A stretch of DNA of 64,000 bases from Ornithodoros turicata. Taxonomy: Eukaryota; Arthropoda; Arachnida; Ixodida; Argasidae. The stretch is from NCBI RefSeq assembly GCF_037126465.1, contig NC_088206.1:56958841-57022840 (forward strand), read 5' to 3'. How positions within the stretch are numbered: position 1 is the stretch's first letter; each line of letters starts with the position of its first letter. The position numbers and the translations under genes were made by a program. The notes under the pieces were generated by a model. The model ran no database searches and was not told where the DNA came from. It was given only the letters and a program-made list of their open reading frames with translations. This document shows positions 1-12,137 of this stretch, one piece after another.

Positions 1-644
1 GAAATGGGGTAGAGTATCGCCTCTGGCGATGAAACTTCCTATTCATAATCTTAATTAAAGTTATTGTTGCTTACAGTGAGGTGGAGGGGACTTACCGTCA
101 CGAACACGCCACTCGCGAGGAAATACGGTAGTGTGTGTGGCCAACATGAACCCGAATGAACCTGTGAAAAGCGAAAAAGCAGGCAAACGTCTCACACGCG
201 GTGAGCAATCGGATGATTACCGAGAAAAAGAGGGTCCCAACACGGACGGCATTTCACGGACGCGAAAAACGTCACGTTAGCCGGATTCACACGATCGTCA
301 AAACGGACCCATTGGAACCTATGGGGCTCGAATGCCATTGTTGTGTTTTTGAAGCACACGGACGACGAACGGTCGTGTGAAAAGGTCATGTGAATCCAGC
401 CTTAGACCCATTTCATACTGCCGTTCCTCTCGTCCGTGTACTTCAAAAACAGAACCGAGAGGCAATCGAGCTCCGTAGATTCCAATGCATCCGATTTGCC
501 TCCGTGAAAAAGACGGAGAAGAAAAACGGTAGTGTGAAATGGGCCTTACGATGAGACGAGGTAAGGCTGCTAAATATTTGCATTGAAGGGAAGACGTTGC
601 AATGCTCGAACATTCATGAGTGCGCGAATGTATTGCCACAAACA
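1..644. other. Gene-free stretch
   Basis: Short reading frames occur on both strands but none has a recognisable domain, codon bias or splice support. No tRNA or rRNA was recognised. Probably intergenic. Confidence 0.5.
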
Positions 645-646
645 TA

Positions 647-964
647 CGAGGGGTGTTCAAGTCAAACCGGGACTTTCTGTCTCCTGAGTGTATAAATGGC
701 TCGCGCTACTTCTTTTTCTTTAGCTGCGCCACTTTAGCTGCCACTTTAGCTGCGACGACGAGGTCAAGAATGCGGTCCGATCATGGCTGCTACGCGCCGG
801 TAAGGATTGCTACGGTGCTGACATTCAAGCCCTCGTGAAACGCTCGGACAAATGCATTATTGCAGCTGGAGATTACGTTGAAAAATAAAACTAATTTCTC
901 GCCTGTAAGTTCATTTTACTTTTGCGAAAAATGAAAAGTCCCGGTTTGTCTTGAACACCCCTCG
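647..964 (+). mobile_element. Internally deleted mariner-type element, TA target duplication
   Basis: The ends form an inverted repeat starting CGAGGGGTGTTCAAG at 647 and ending CTTGAACACCCCTCG at 964, with about 30 bp matching on each side. A TA dinucleotide flanks both ends (645-646 and 965-966), as expected for Tc1/mariner insertion. At 318 bp it is far shorter than an autonomous mariner (about 1.3 kb), so most of the transposase gene has been lost. The last part of that gene survives at 754-888. It is a non-autonomous relic with recognisable termini. Confidence 0.85.
754..888 (+). pseudogene. Mariner transposase C-terminal remnant
   Basis: Forty-five codons ending in TAA read DDEVKNAVRSWLLR, then KDCYGADIQALVKR, then CIIAAGDYVEK. 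This matches the usual C-terminus of mariner transposases, which run from the '..V..W.....FY..GI..L..R...C....G.Y.E' stretch to the stop. The catalytic DD34D region and the N-terminal HTH are missing, so the fragment is not functional. It lies just inside the right inverted repeat, the normal position for the end of the gene, which supports an internal deletion rather than capture of foreign sequence. Confidence 0.75.
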
Positions 965-1277
965 TAGAATAGAATTTGGGCAATTTCTCCATATTTTTTA
1001 AAATTTACTTATCAACTTAGAATTTGGGCAGTTGTTTCGCAAGCAGATCGGATTGGCCAAGAGGTACACTCACAAAGTGGAAGTAAAACCGGGTGTTATA
1101 CCTGTAGCATTGAAGTTACGTCGCCCACATCATCATCATCCAATGTATGTATGTGAGTGCGTGGCTAATTGTGTGTGGCGTTATTGTCATCTTGGTAAAA
1201 CAAGGAATTGAGTCATTTACCCCAGAGCAAATTGTTGAACATGAATGTATGTGCTGTAAAATAAATTATTGCGGTAA

Positions 1278-1307
1278 TGCCTTTGTAAGACCTCCGTCTT
1301 ACAAAGG
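1278..1307. repeat. Short hairpin inside a possible small inverted-repeat element
   Basis: GCCTTTGTAAGA and TCTTACAAAGGC form 12-bp arms around a 6-bp loop. About 60-90 bp out on each side are partly matching inverted segments (CCCAGAGCAA near 1221, TTGCTCTGGG near 1381), so this may be the core of a small foldback MITE of about 200 bp. Its boundaries are unclear. Confidence 0.35.
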
Positions 1308-1484
1308 CCGTTCACGAGTAATTCTTCGTCGCACCTAATTAGTCAATAAAAATTTGAATAATTAATTAACTTTTCAATTATTGCTCTGGGAGCAAAGGTG
1401 TAAACTGGAACGCTGTAGCATGGCGAGAAACATCTAACCCAGGTGCTCCCGTCAACGTACATCTTGCATGACCTTTTTTCTCGC

Positions 1485-1507
1485 AAAAAAAAAAAAAAAA
1501 AAAAAAA
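1485..1507. repeat. Poly-A run (23 bp)
   Basis: Uninterrupted run of 23 A, preceded by TTTTTTCTCGC. It could be the tail of a retroposed sequence, but no body or target duplication was identified. Confidence 0.6.
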
Positions 1508-1549
1508 GAGAGTGCGTGAAATTCAAAATTGTACCAGTGACAACCTTCG

Positions 1550-2340
1550 CGCGCAGCTTGGGTGCGCCTATAGGGTTCCTGTATAGGAACCCTATGTGCG
1601 CCACGACCGCACTGCCCTCATAAGTACGCCCAAGGAACCGTGCTGAGTTGATCTGTACAGTGCTAGCCTTGGAATGAACACCCAGATGCTGACGCATCGG
1701 GCATCCAGGAACGAACTTTGGCAACCTTCTTTCTTCAGGACAAGAAAAGAGAAAGGGAGAAAGAGCACCTTGGTTCCACAGTCCATGGCATTCTGACTGT
1801 GTACAAGCAATCAAGGGGATGCCGACGATGACAATCATACATCAATGCATTCCTAGACACGGAGGCCTGCACGTCTGTCCCCGTCAAAACATCTAGTGCC
1901 ATACGCCAAAGCAGATGTGCAAGAACTATTAAGATATCTTACACAGGCTATGTGTAGACGGCAATGGCTACAAGCCGACGTACATTCCTTGTGCTACGTC
2001 TAGAAGACCCAGGGCTGAAATTTAGTCTTCTGTCCACGCTACATCGACCTGTTCAGACGCCTTTGTGCAGGTTCTGTTTGAACATCCGGTACGAGCGCCA
2101 ATTCCTCCATAAAATAAGGAGGACTGATTCAGTGAACTGCACACATTGTGCAACCGTGGAAGAAACTGAGCACAAACGTGCACTGTTCCAGATATGCATC
2201 TCACAGGGCCACCGTGAAATCTTCTCTCGACCTACTGAACAACCGAGACTTTGACGTCGTAAGAGTGCTGGGCACTTGGCCGCCTGACAAGAGGGATGCC
2301 TTGTCAGCGCTTGCGACTATTACACAGAGTAGTTAATTGA
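1550..2340 (+). pseudogene. Eroded LINE ORF2 3' portion (C-terminal region)
   Basis: Broken reading frames on the plus strand resemble the C-terminus of ORF2 from an I-group non-LTR retrotransposon. Around 2050-2180 the frame shows TPLCRFCLNIRYERQFLHKI then CTHCATVEETEH, the Cys-x2-Cys...E-T-x-E-H zinc-knuckle pattern seen after the RNase H domain in such elements. A following frame ends VRVLGTWPPDKRDALSAL before a stop near 2336, also typical. Several stops and frame changes are present and no intact domain remains. The 5' boundary at about 1550 is a guess. A decayed, 5'-truncated copy. Confidence 0.5.
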
Positions 2341-3668
2341 AGACAGCTTACTAGGACCGTGTGCTTCATTGTGCATTATGCTAACCACTTGTTTGGTTTT
2401 GTGTTTGTTTTGACGTCTCTACGTAGGGCGGGCGAAAGCGGCGTTTTTTTATTTTTCTTCCGATTCTTTTTCTTCCCGTGGTGGGTTTATGGGAGCAGCC
2501 GAATTCGTCGTGTGATGAATTCAATATCCTCTTTTTATTTTTGTGTCAACATCAACATCAGTCGCTCTCAACAGCTTCTGCTAATACGCTATGCAAGGCC
2601 TTCGCGCAGCCCCTCAGCTTTTCCTTTCCCGACGTGCAGATGCAACGGTCTCATTGGATCGTGCTCAAACGAGGTACGAAAACAACTGCACGTGAGGTCA
2701 ATGTGGTTTCATCTTTGTCACCATAGTGTTGTGGCCCGTCTGCGAATACCCCGTTAGTGCTGCTTTCTGAGTGGACAGACGCTTTGTCACGCGGCTTCTC
2801 CAATATTTTCTTTTTCTCATGCACAGAGACGTACTGTCGTATAGCGTATATTCAGAAGTGCCATTTATTACGGACGTAATCAAACTGCCTTCAGTGTACA
2901 GCGCGCAAACGTACCCAGACAGAGCACACTGCAATATGGAACAAAGGAAGACCAGAAATGAAGCGAATTGTAGCCGCGAACATTTTATGGTCCCTGCACA
3001 ACACTTGCAGGTGTGCACTCGAAGCCGCGCGAAAACCGAGGAGACTCTAAAAATGCAAGAACTAATAACAGCACCTTTTATTGGCACTTTGCCTTTCCCA
3101 TCATAACTTCAGTTTCTTTCGTTCCCCTCTTGCGCGTAATCGCACGAGGTTTACCCAAGGCAAACAAGACGTAACGGACCGGGATAGCTGGAACCGCTAC
3201 ACAAGTGGCCGGACGACCTCCACTCCATGCACTACTTGGATAGTCGAGGAAAATAACACCCGTTGTTAGTTGAAGAAACTCGACATTCCTCGCGCGCCCT
3301 CTCACATAAGGTAATCCCTATACGGATGCGTGCGATATACGGGGAAAGCTTCGCAAAATATGTTTAGGGTGTGTCACGCACCGAACGAATGTGCTGTCGA
3401 GATTTGAGACTATAAGGACGGGCAAATATATTTTAGTTCGAACATATGACGCTACAATGCCAGAAATGCGGAGGAAATAAGAAGAGATCATGTACGCCAA
3501 AATGGCGGAGTGGGCCTCTTGGCACACGACCGAATTAAAACTGGAGCACGAAACACGGACGAAGAAACACACCAGCAGTGACACTTGCTCCACTATCAAC
3601 TGATTTCATTGGCAGCAATCCTTAAAAGGAGTTGCTGAAGGGAAAGGGGGAAACAAACAAATCACTTC
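2341..3668. other. Gene-free stretch
   Basis: AT-rich sequence with poly-T tracts near 2450-2475. Overlapping short frames occur on both strands, but I recognise no domain, repeat family or RNA gene. Confidence 0.45.
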
Positions 3669-4100
3669 TCAGGTTCTACATCTGCCTTCCAGATACTTCA
3701 TTCCTTCACGTGTCAGTGCCACGGACCGTTCGCTGACAAATTTACCTTTGCCCAATCTCTCGATTAGAAAAGCTTCAAACACTAATTCCCTTTCAGTTTT
3801 TCTTTTGAACCTACCCTTGATCTGTGTTCTTGTAAAATCGGGTGTAAAACCACACTTCATTACATGCACTCCTAGTGTACAGCTGTGCCATTGGTGTTGT
3901 AGTTATGTGCGCCGGCGTGGTTCAGCGAAAACACATAAAGAATGCACATAGTTACATGACGAACTTGCTGAAAAACCTTCGAATTCCACATGCCACGCTT
4001 GATCGTTCGCTCGGCAAGACGTAAGATTATCCGAGACAGTAGAGTGGGTCCTACTCTCCATCACATCTCACTCGGTGAAAATCAAATAGTGCAGCACTTT
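3669..4100 (-). pseudogene. Possible Penelope-like (GIY-YIG end) remnant
   Basis: The minus-strand frame ending at 3669 reads FKRKTERELVFEAFLIERLG, then VSERSVALTREGMKYLEG. This pattern (E-R-E-x-x-E-A-F-x-I, then V-S-x-x-S-x-A-L-x-x-x-E-x-x-x-L) resembles the C-terminal tail of Penelope-like elements or of GIY-YIG ORFs common in arthropod genomes. No intact GIY-YIG motif is readable upstream and the remaining frames are broken. The call rests on weak motif similarity. Confidence 0.3.
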
Positions 4101-4475
4101 CCAGTGTATAATGTGCCCATCATGCACTGTAAAAAGTGTCCAGAAGAGGCAGTGCGGAAGAGCCGTTCTTAGGGAGATAAAGTGAATGCTCTAGCCTCGG
4201 GCCCACTACACACTCGGGCATATAAGCATTGAAGTGCGATGTTCGGGAACGATCTAAAAAAGTGAATAAAGTGAATCGAGTAAAAACAGATGTCATAAGT
4301 ACTGCTCGTACTCAACGCAAGGGCGTTTTTGTGTTATTCTTTTACGCATGAATAAATAGATGACAGTACATGCTACATGAAGGTCGCATAGTATGGGTAC
4401 TAGTATATGGGGACCTCGGATTATTAACAAAGATTCGGGATTGAAGCCATATACCCTTACAGATATACATTTTAC

Positions 4476-5062
4476 CAGTGCTTCCCAAACTCTGTTATCC
4501 CCTTATCTTTCGCTACATATTAGCTCCCCCCCCCCTCTATTTTTTTTTCGCGATGCCACAAGGTTTACGATTTCAGTGCGTGAACCGCAAAACACAATGT
4601 TGGCTTAAATCTTACTTATCACTGAAGTCAGAGTGAATCAGCCAGCTAGTAACCGTGGCAAATAGAAAACAAAAAAAATATAAATATATATGCCATGTCA
4701 CCAGGAATGACTATTCCTAATGACTGAAGTGAGCTGTGTTGGAGCGCAGTTTGTCAAAACGAGGACAGAGGTTGGACGTAGCAACTCTGTTGCGTCTCGA
4801 TGTTGAGCTGCGACCTTGTACTTTGTATTCATCGACAGTCAACTCAACCACGGTAAGCCAAGTTCACAAAAGTATGTCGTGGCAAATAGAAAGGGTAATC
4901 CTCATGGCTTTAGTACCTGAAGAGTATGTAGTTTCCTGTCAACCCTGCCCAATATTCTTGAAGTGATTTCAGTGGAAATTGTTCCTGTACCTCTTTCAAC
5001 ACACCGAAACGCTTCGCGACCCCTAACAGAACCTGTCGCGACACACACCTTGGGAAGCACTG
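4476..5062. mobile_element. hAT-type non-autonomous element
   Basis: The left end CAGTGCTTCCCAAACTC and right end TTGGGAAGCACTG are inverted copies beginning CAGTG, as in Charlie-like hAT elements. The 8 bp outside each end are similar (CATTTTAC, CACTATAC; 6 of 8 match), consistent with an aged 8-bp hAT target duplication. No transposase remnant is evident in its 587 bp. A C-tract and T-tract sit at 4527-4550. The right end lies 17 bp from the next hAT element. Confidence 0.6.
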
Positions 5063-5079
5063 CACTATACACTTTACGG

Positions 5080-5845
5080 CAGTGGTTCCCAAACCCTGGG
5101 TCGCTAGACGTTCCGAGGGGGGTCGCAAAGTGGCCCACAAATTAAAAAAAAAAATGCTACGCCATGCCCGCTCTTCTCCAGTACCAGGAAGCCCGTGGCA
5201 GCAGACCCGGAGGCTTCGCATAAACTCGCTTGAATGCGGGGTATACGGGACGCTTTCGATGCATCACACAGCCTCGCTTTCACGCCTGCTTTCACTTGTG
5301 CACGAGGGCAAAAATCTATGTCGTAAAATCCACTCACGCTCACCAAAGGCCACAGCGTCTGCGTCTACCGCGGCACACACGGACGCCCCGCTAAAGCCCC
5401 TTCGCCAAGCCTTCACGGTGCACCGCGCAGTGGCGTCTTCTCGAATTAGAGTGGACGCAAAAAACCGATTGGATAGGATTGGAAAAAGAAAGAAAAATAT
5501 CGAGAGGTAAAAATCGAAGAAAACCGTTCCGCGTGCTTTGTCGCTGAGCGAAGCATGCCGCTGTGCAAGCATGCAGTTGTGCAGCATGCCGTTGTGCAAT
5601 ACTTTTTTGGGCCCCAGTCATCATCTTGTAATAAAGTTGTTGTCGTTTTACTTTTTGGGCCAAAGAACTCGCTCTCAATGCAGCTCCAATAAGATGTCAG
5701 TTTATCGTAGCTAACGTTCACGCGCTGAGATAGGAATACGTCCGGCATTGCAACGAGGGAAACCAGGGGTGCGGTGGGGTGGTGGTCGCGACGAGGTAGT
5801 GCATATTTTCATGGGCCGCGAGGCGGCAAAGTTTGGGGACCACTG
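5080..5845. mobile_element. hAT-type non-autonomous element
   Basis: The left terminus CAGTGGTTCCCAAACCC and right terminus TTTGGGGACCACTG are inverted repeats of the Charlie-like hAT type. The flanking 8-mers CTTTACGG (5072-5079) and CTTTACGT (5846-5853) match at 7 of 8, a good hAT target duplication. The 766-bp interior has no transposase coding remnant. At 5553-5600 a short motif around GCATGC..TTGTGCA is repeated about three times. Confidence 0.75.
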
Positions 5846-5853
5846 CTTTACGT

Positions 5854-8800
5854 TTATGAACTACATGCTATGGAAGAAACTACGCATATTGCTGTTTTGA
5901 AAGAAGTAAATCGGGATATGTATCTAATCTTAAGTGGTAGTGAGTTGCAACTTCTAGCTGCAAAGTGTGGGTAAATTAGAAAACACCCTAAATTGTCCTG
6001 TACAGGAAGCTTCTGAGAACTAGTTCTAGTATGTGCAGCATTAGACTCGTATGTAAATGTAATGTGCGGCGTATTTACTTGGTTTTGTAGTATTGTGCGT
6101 GTAAGTAAAGATGGGCCGAAAAGTTACGTATTTTCTTACTTAGGGACTTTAATTACTGTGGACGTTAACGGTAATACAGACTTGTGATACCTGTGCACCA
6201 TTTGCGCCAATATATTCATCCCCTGCGTGTTATGCACTGATGTGGTTATAGATCGAACCCTTTTCAAATTGCGTCAATTTTCGGGCGTGTGCGTTACATA
6301 GGAAAATATGGTGAAGTCAAACTTACTTCTCAATTTGAGATGACGCCGATATAAGACGTATATCAAAAGAAGACTGTTGTTGATATCACATGAGAACCGC
6401 AGGATAAGAACAATCTCCCGACTTGTCGTAAAAGTACGCAGCTTACGATTAAAGCAATTAAGATTTAAAAATAGCTATAAAGACTGTAGAATAAAGTAGA
6501 AAAATATAGTAACATTGGGAATTAAGCTGAAACATTTATTCGAAACACAAATAACAGAGGTAATTGGGATGGTCGTTATACCCTGTGAACATATTAAGCC
6601 TTTAGACCAGCATTTAGCCTTTAAACCACTGTTGGAGTGGTTGGTTCTAAATGGTGGTTCCTTCCACCATAAGCTGTATTCGGGTAGCACGCCTGAACAT
6701 TTTACTTCGAAAGAGCCAAATGTTTGGCACGTGTGGTTACTGCACTCCGACAAAATCGGAAAGTGCATGATAATGGGTGCAGCGCTCATAATTAAAACAT
6801 ATGCCGTATTCCGATAAAGGTGAGCTGTCACTCATATAGCTCTCTGTATCACAACACTTTGTGTCCTGAAGTTCTATGGGTACTGCCTTTCGTGCTTTTT
6901 ATCGCACGAGTTATCTGATATCCGAAGCTGCACCTATATTGGAGAGAAATTGTGCACGAGTAAAAATAAGAGAAAATATGCCGGCCACATCTTAGCGACA
7001 ATTCGCATCAAAACGAGTGTTTTAACGGTTTAGTGTTTTTTACGGTCCGACAACGTTTACATCTTGGAAAAAGTTAAGACCTATTTAAACTGGAGGCTAT
7101 TTGTCGTTTACCGAGAAACACAGCGAAACGTGAAACAAGAAAGAACGAAAATAATCAAGTACAATGAACCACAGTTCTATTAGAACTGTTACAAACCCAT
7201 GTTTGCGAGAAAGATGCCAAGACACCATTCGAGCGGGCGACATGAGATGGTGATTCAGGGGAAGCTGAGAAGGCTAATCCACTTGGATAAACATGGGTGC
7301 TCAAAGATTCCCAGAATTTCTGCTACGAAAACTTCCGCAGTTCTGCGAAGCTCTCGAAGGGCACGAGGACAACGGACTCGAAGCATGTGGCGGTTAAAAC
7401 AAAATAAAGAAAAAAACAAAACAAAAAGTAGAGCAGCAATTGGACAGTCGCTGGGACATGCTCAGCTGCCTGTCTGCTTCAACTAATACGATTTTGTCAG
7501 TTCGTTTTTCAACATCAAGACAACTTCTTTTCCTTTGGGTGGAACGATAAAATCAGAAAACACTGTCGGTGGATCAGGCAAGACAATGAATTCAAAAGGC
7601 TCCCGTCCTTCTGTCGTTTGCAGAAACCAATAAAAGAAACGAACGGACGTTCTATTTGCAGTATTGGTGGCACGAAGCTCGATCGAGGCGTCAAGTTTAC
7701 GCAGAACAGTGGAATGAAACGGCAGCCTTCTTTCTTTTCTTTTTTCTATTCCACCTGCAAAACATACTATGTGTTCCTTGCTACTGAATGTCGCATGTGC
7801 GCATTCCACAACTTGCAGAATACTCAAACAATATTGCTCAACGAACAATCTAAGCAATCTAGCAACCATCTAATGCGTAAGCAGCTAGCATGTAAAAAGT
7901 AGAAATATCCAACAGCGAAGACGACGAGCGGCACCTCGTGCGCCAAAGCCTCATCACTCTGCTGATGCTACAGCCGCGCGCGTTCTCGTATATCAAATGA
8001 GGTGGCGCCACATGCTGCGCAAGTCCGCGAGATTAATGCGCACGAAGTCCCGGTGACATTTCTAGGACGCTCCTGAATGGCCGGAGAAACCATGTGCGCG
8101 CAAGAAGGTAAACAAAGGAACACTCGATGTAAAGTGTGCCCCAGGGGGGGCTAAAACTGCTCTGATTTCTGTATTAGAGGTCCCACTTTTCGTTGTGAAT
8201 GATCATGGTTTATCGACAAAAGACAAACGAAAGTTTAACGCAATATGTTTGCTGATGTTTGAACTATTCGGCTCTCGTATAAGTTCGCTCGGGCGAGCAA
8301 CCTATTTTGCCCGTTTTCTTCAAATTACGGTCTCGCGGAGTAGACAACTATTTGGGGCGAACTGCGAGTGTCCACGTAGAAACGGTAAATTTAGTCACGT
8401 GGCAGCTACAATGGTCTAGGCTATCGTGAACGAAAGGACGACGACAACCATGCCTCAGTACGCGTACGAACTTGCATCTCCCACTGTGAGGCAACTGGAG
8501 CCTGATACTGCGGCAGTGGCACCCGAACGGACAATGATCAGGCTCGTTCCTGGTAAAGTGTGAGACTCACTGTTATTAGACGTTAGAACTTCTACTGGGC
8601 CACTCAAAACAGCACTTTAAACTGTGACCTGCCGTGGTGCTCTTCGTTTCCGCCACGAAGGCCGAGCCTTGGTTGTGCACCGTGTTTGAACTGTTTCTGT
8701 AGCCACCGTAAAACACAGCGCAACACACAAACACTCCCTCAGCTGTAGAATGCCGTTGGGACCCGCCAGCAGCAGCAACATTTAATCACGTTCTCCCACC

Positions 8801-9114
8801 AACAGCGAAGCTGTGTGCGCTTTGGAAATAAAAAAGTGACACTACATCCAAATGCGACGAAGTACAGCCATAAATACAGCAGGTATTTAAAGCCGTATCA
8901 CTTAGCAAAACGGAAAACACACGAAACATATGGTTTGTTCGCTACTGTTTACCTTTCTCTAGTTCGCACGTGGAGGCGACAGGGGCCCCAGCGAATGGGA
9001 GCGCGGCACGCCGCCGCGCACGTCATTTTACACCCTCACCCTCTTCTGCAGCGCACAAACGTACTTGCGGAGCGTTCTTTAATGGAGGGTCGGTTGCACC
9101 ATGCATGCATTGTA
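5854..9114. other. Gene-free stretch
   Basis: About 3.3 kb of AT-rich sequence without a convincing gene. Frames at 6515-6817, 7199-7486 and 7483-7869 lack recognisable domains, some begin at non-ATG codons, and none shows splice continuity. Single-exon genes of unknown type cannot be excluded. Confidence 0.4.
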
Positions 9115-10136
9115 TACAAGGTATATCTAAACTGGTAGCGTAAACAAGCGAAAATACCAAATCAGACCCATCGGCAAAGCCACCAGCAAGAGGCGCGAGC
9201 GATCCTGGGTGTTGACAGTAGAGGTACAGTCGTAAACACAAAAACCTTACAACATGGGCGTGGCTTGTGTGTGTACTAATAGGTTATTCATAATTTCAAT
9301 GTAGAAAAAACTTTCTGTTGCCCCGCTCGTGCATATATACGAAATCATCTACCACCCGAGTACATTTCCGTGTCCTGCTCCTTTTGCGCATGTGTCACAG
9401 TGGGCGTGTTTATCCCTGCATCCCTGTACCCGTGCATTGTGTCCGTGCATTGTAATGCTGAGTTGGTACACTTTTTGGGTTAAATAGGAAACGACGTTCA
9501 CATCTCGGAGCTGTAGACCAAGAACCACCTGTGTGAACAGATAAATACAATGCATCCCCTGTTGCTGGCTTCGCGAAAAAAAAATTTCGTCATGGGACGA
9601 GCGGCCATGACAGCGTGAGTGTTAGCAGGAATCAGCTGTGCACCAACGATGCCATGTTTCGTTGCAATTTACCTATAATAGCCACTCACTGAATAAATGC
9701 AAACGTCTAATCACTAGGTGTACGTGTAGCTCTAGGAGAGAAATGGAAATTAACTGAATCTTCCTAATTTCTGTCTGGTCATCACGATGCCCTTCAGTTT
9801 GGAATTGTATAAATCTGTGATAACTCTATGTATTGCGAATTGATGTGTTTAATTAAACCTGATGTGAATTATTTTTCTGTATTCTCGTCTGGTGTTGTTG
9901 CTTGGGTGAGGGAAAGGGCATACAACGCGGACAAAGTGCGCGAATGTAAACGTGCCATGGCTAATTATGCACTACTTATTATTCATAGTGCTGACGTCAT
10001 CCCCGACGTCATTTATTTACAATCGTAGTAGTCCGCTCAACGGATGGATGGCGCTGACAGTCTCTATCATGGCGTCATTATGAAGACACAGGGCCCTATG
10101 GGAGTTGCGCTACCTGTTTAGATATACCTTGCTGTA
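9115..10136. repeat. Inverted-repeat-bounded element (about 1.0 kb)
   Basis: AAGGTATATCTAAACTGGTAGCG at 9117-9139 reappears inverted at about 10107-10129 as CGCTACCTGTTTAGATATACCTT, one mismatch over roughly 23 bp. TATAC lies just outside both copies. The interior has no transposase-like frame. This may be a non-autonomous DNA transposon, but the exact ends and target duplication are not resolved. Confidence 0.4.
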
Positions 10137-12137
10137 TACATGCAAGAGTACTGAGGGAGAAGTCCGTGCCTTTCTATTGGTTCTCGAAATCACGTGATCT
10201 CTCCTATAGGGCTGCATAACCGGCGGGCATGTGTGCCCTACGTCAGCGCCAGATGAGGACGCACGGAGGACGAAACAGAGAACAGCGATCGTCCTCTGTG
10301 TTCGTCCACCTTCCGTCGCTTCAAAATGGAACTTTGCCAACCTTCCCAAATGTTACTCTATTCAGTTTCGATATTCGCGGCGTCGATTTCCAATGCGTCT
10401 ATTACACACCCTGCTCCAGAGCTTGGCATGCAGGTTCTCATCGACGCATGTACGATGATGCAATGCATGTGGTGATGACGCAAACGAAAAACTCACTAGT
10501 CATAAGGCTTTTACTCAGTCCGAATTACCCCTTAACCGGGACAACGAACGCAAGCCTTGAATTTTTGGGTGAAGCAAGGACAGGTGGCAAACCTATAGCT
10601 GTATACTTTATAAATTATTCTACGGTAAAAGCGCCTGGTGACCTGCCGGCCGAAGAGGTGCCGTCGGTATAAATCGGGGTAGCCCACGTGGAGCTCCCTT
10701 CGATATGAGCCACTCACACGGGCCTAAGTTGCCTTTTTTCTGTATTTTCTCCTATTCAACGCGTCACACAACGGTTCGATCAGGGGCGCCTCGAATAACA
10801 AATATTTGAGAACCCTTGCATTACTGCATTTTTTTTAAAAAAACGACAGTTTTTAATTAGATGCAATACACGGTAAATGCGCATGAAAAAGCATGGCCAA
10901 CTACCTCTCACTCCTAATCCAGGACCCTTGGACACGTCTGCTCTGCCGCGAGCTGCTGCTCCACCCAGGAGTAAGCAGTAATAGCTGTCTCCGCATGAAA
11001 GGCTAACTGATATGCTGATAGGCCTTACGTGCAACTACTCTCAATTAGATACTGCGTGCGTAATCCTAATACTGCGCACGGACCGCATGGTAGGAAGGCG
11101 CCGCCGGGCCACTGTACTGGAAGTAATGCTCACCCCTCCCACATTGCAGTGTTCGTGGCACAGGGGTGACACAAACCCGCCATTGTAACTACCCTCAAGC
11201 GGGTGCTTTTGGCAAAACTGCCATCTTGTCCTGGTCGCACGTCATAGAAAACGTCATTTTGATGTCATGTGACTTTGTTTACATGTCGTTTTGCCGCTTA
11301 CCGACATATTTCCGTCACCATAAAGCCAAGAGATGAACGTATTTTGCCAGAGTAAACTATGCGGGGCTGCTTCTGGAAGTCGTCAACAGTAAGATACATT
11401 ATGTGCAAAACTGAGCGTTTTACTGCGAGATTATCGGATAGAGATAATTACCGTGATCGAAAGACATCCAAAACGTAGCGCAGAAATATCCGCATTGTTT
11501 ACAAACGGTTTGGCCGTCGATCACGAGCGTCGCCATCTTTAAGGTCACGTGCGCCTTGACGTTTGCTGTGACATGCGACCAGGACCTGTCCAGGATGCAC
11601 GCAGGTCGTCCCAGCACGCTTCAGTCTACGGAGCCCCGGGGCACTGGGCTCCCTCGTGTATTCTATGTCGATCCAATCTGTTATTCGGGGTCGATATGCG
11701 GGGATGGAGGACAGATTTTTATCAAGTTTCCGTTTCAGGGATGCGCTTTCTGCATGCAAAACAGATTTCCCTTGGACAAGACCTTTTCTGGTGGGGGCCC
11801 CTTTGTGTGTGGGGGGGGGGGGGGTCAGCCCCCGCTTAAATCCGGCACTGACTGGATGCCACCCCTGTGGTTCGTGGCCACATACCGGTTTGCCATTATT
11901 GGAGAGTGCCGCAAGCTTGGACCGCAAACTGCACCGGTCTACACAAGTCTGCACAGATCAAGCGCACGGATCAAGTGCATTAACCATCATGTTTGTGTAC
12001 GCAGCTTTTATTCTCGCGCCACACAATGCGTCTTGTTATCGCACCTATCAAACAGAGGTTGTAATTTGTCGCAAACATATGCGCATCAATTGGAGTCATA
12101 TAACGGTCATGCTTATGCGAAATGATTGATACTATTA
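10137..12137. other. Gene-free stretch downstream of the ABC transporter gene
   Basis: Overlapping frames on both strands (for example a 147-codon plus-strand frame at 10229-10672) have no recognisable domain. Sequences at about 11225-11275 and 11540-11586 are imperfect inverted copies around GTCCTGGTCGCA, perhaps a small foldback element. A run of 13-14 G lies at about 11809-11823, followed by CGGCACTG near 11846, which looks like an orphan hAT terminus. Confidence 0.4.

Noticed and set aside
6515..6817. 100-codon plus-strand frame and its 118-codon minus-strand shadow
   Set aside because: The plus frame begins at a TTG rather than ATG and neither has family similarity that I can recognise.
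10229..10672. 147-codon plus-strand frame
   Set aside because: The sequence has no recognised domain, overlaps a minus-strand frame of similar quality, and shows no splice continuity. It may be chance.
11556..12129. Overlapping frames of 96-189 codons near the G-run
   Set aside because: They overlap in several phases across low-complexity sequence and a possible hAT end. The real coding sequence here begins on the minus strand at 12138.
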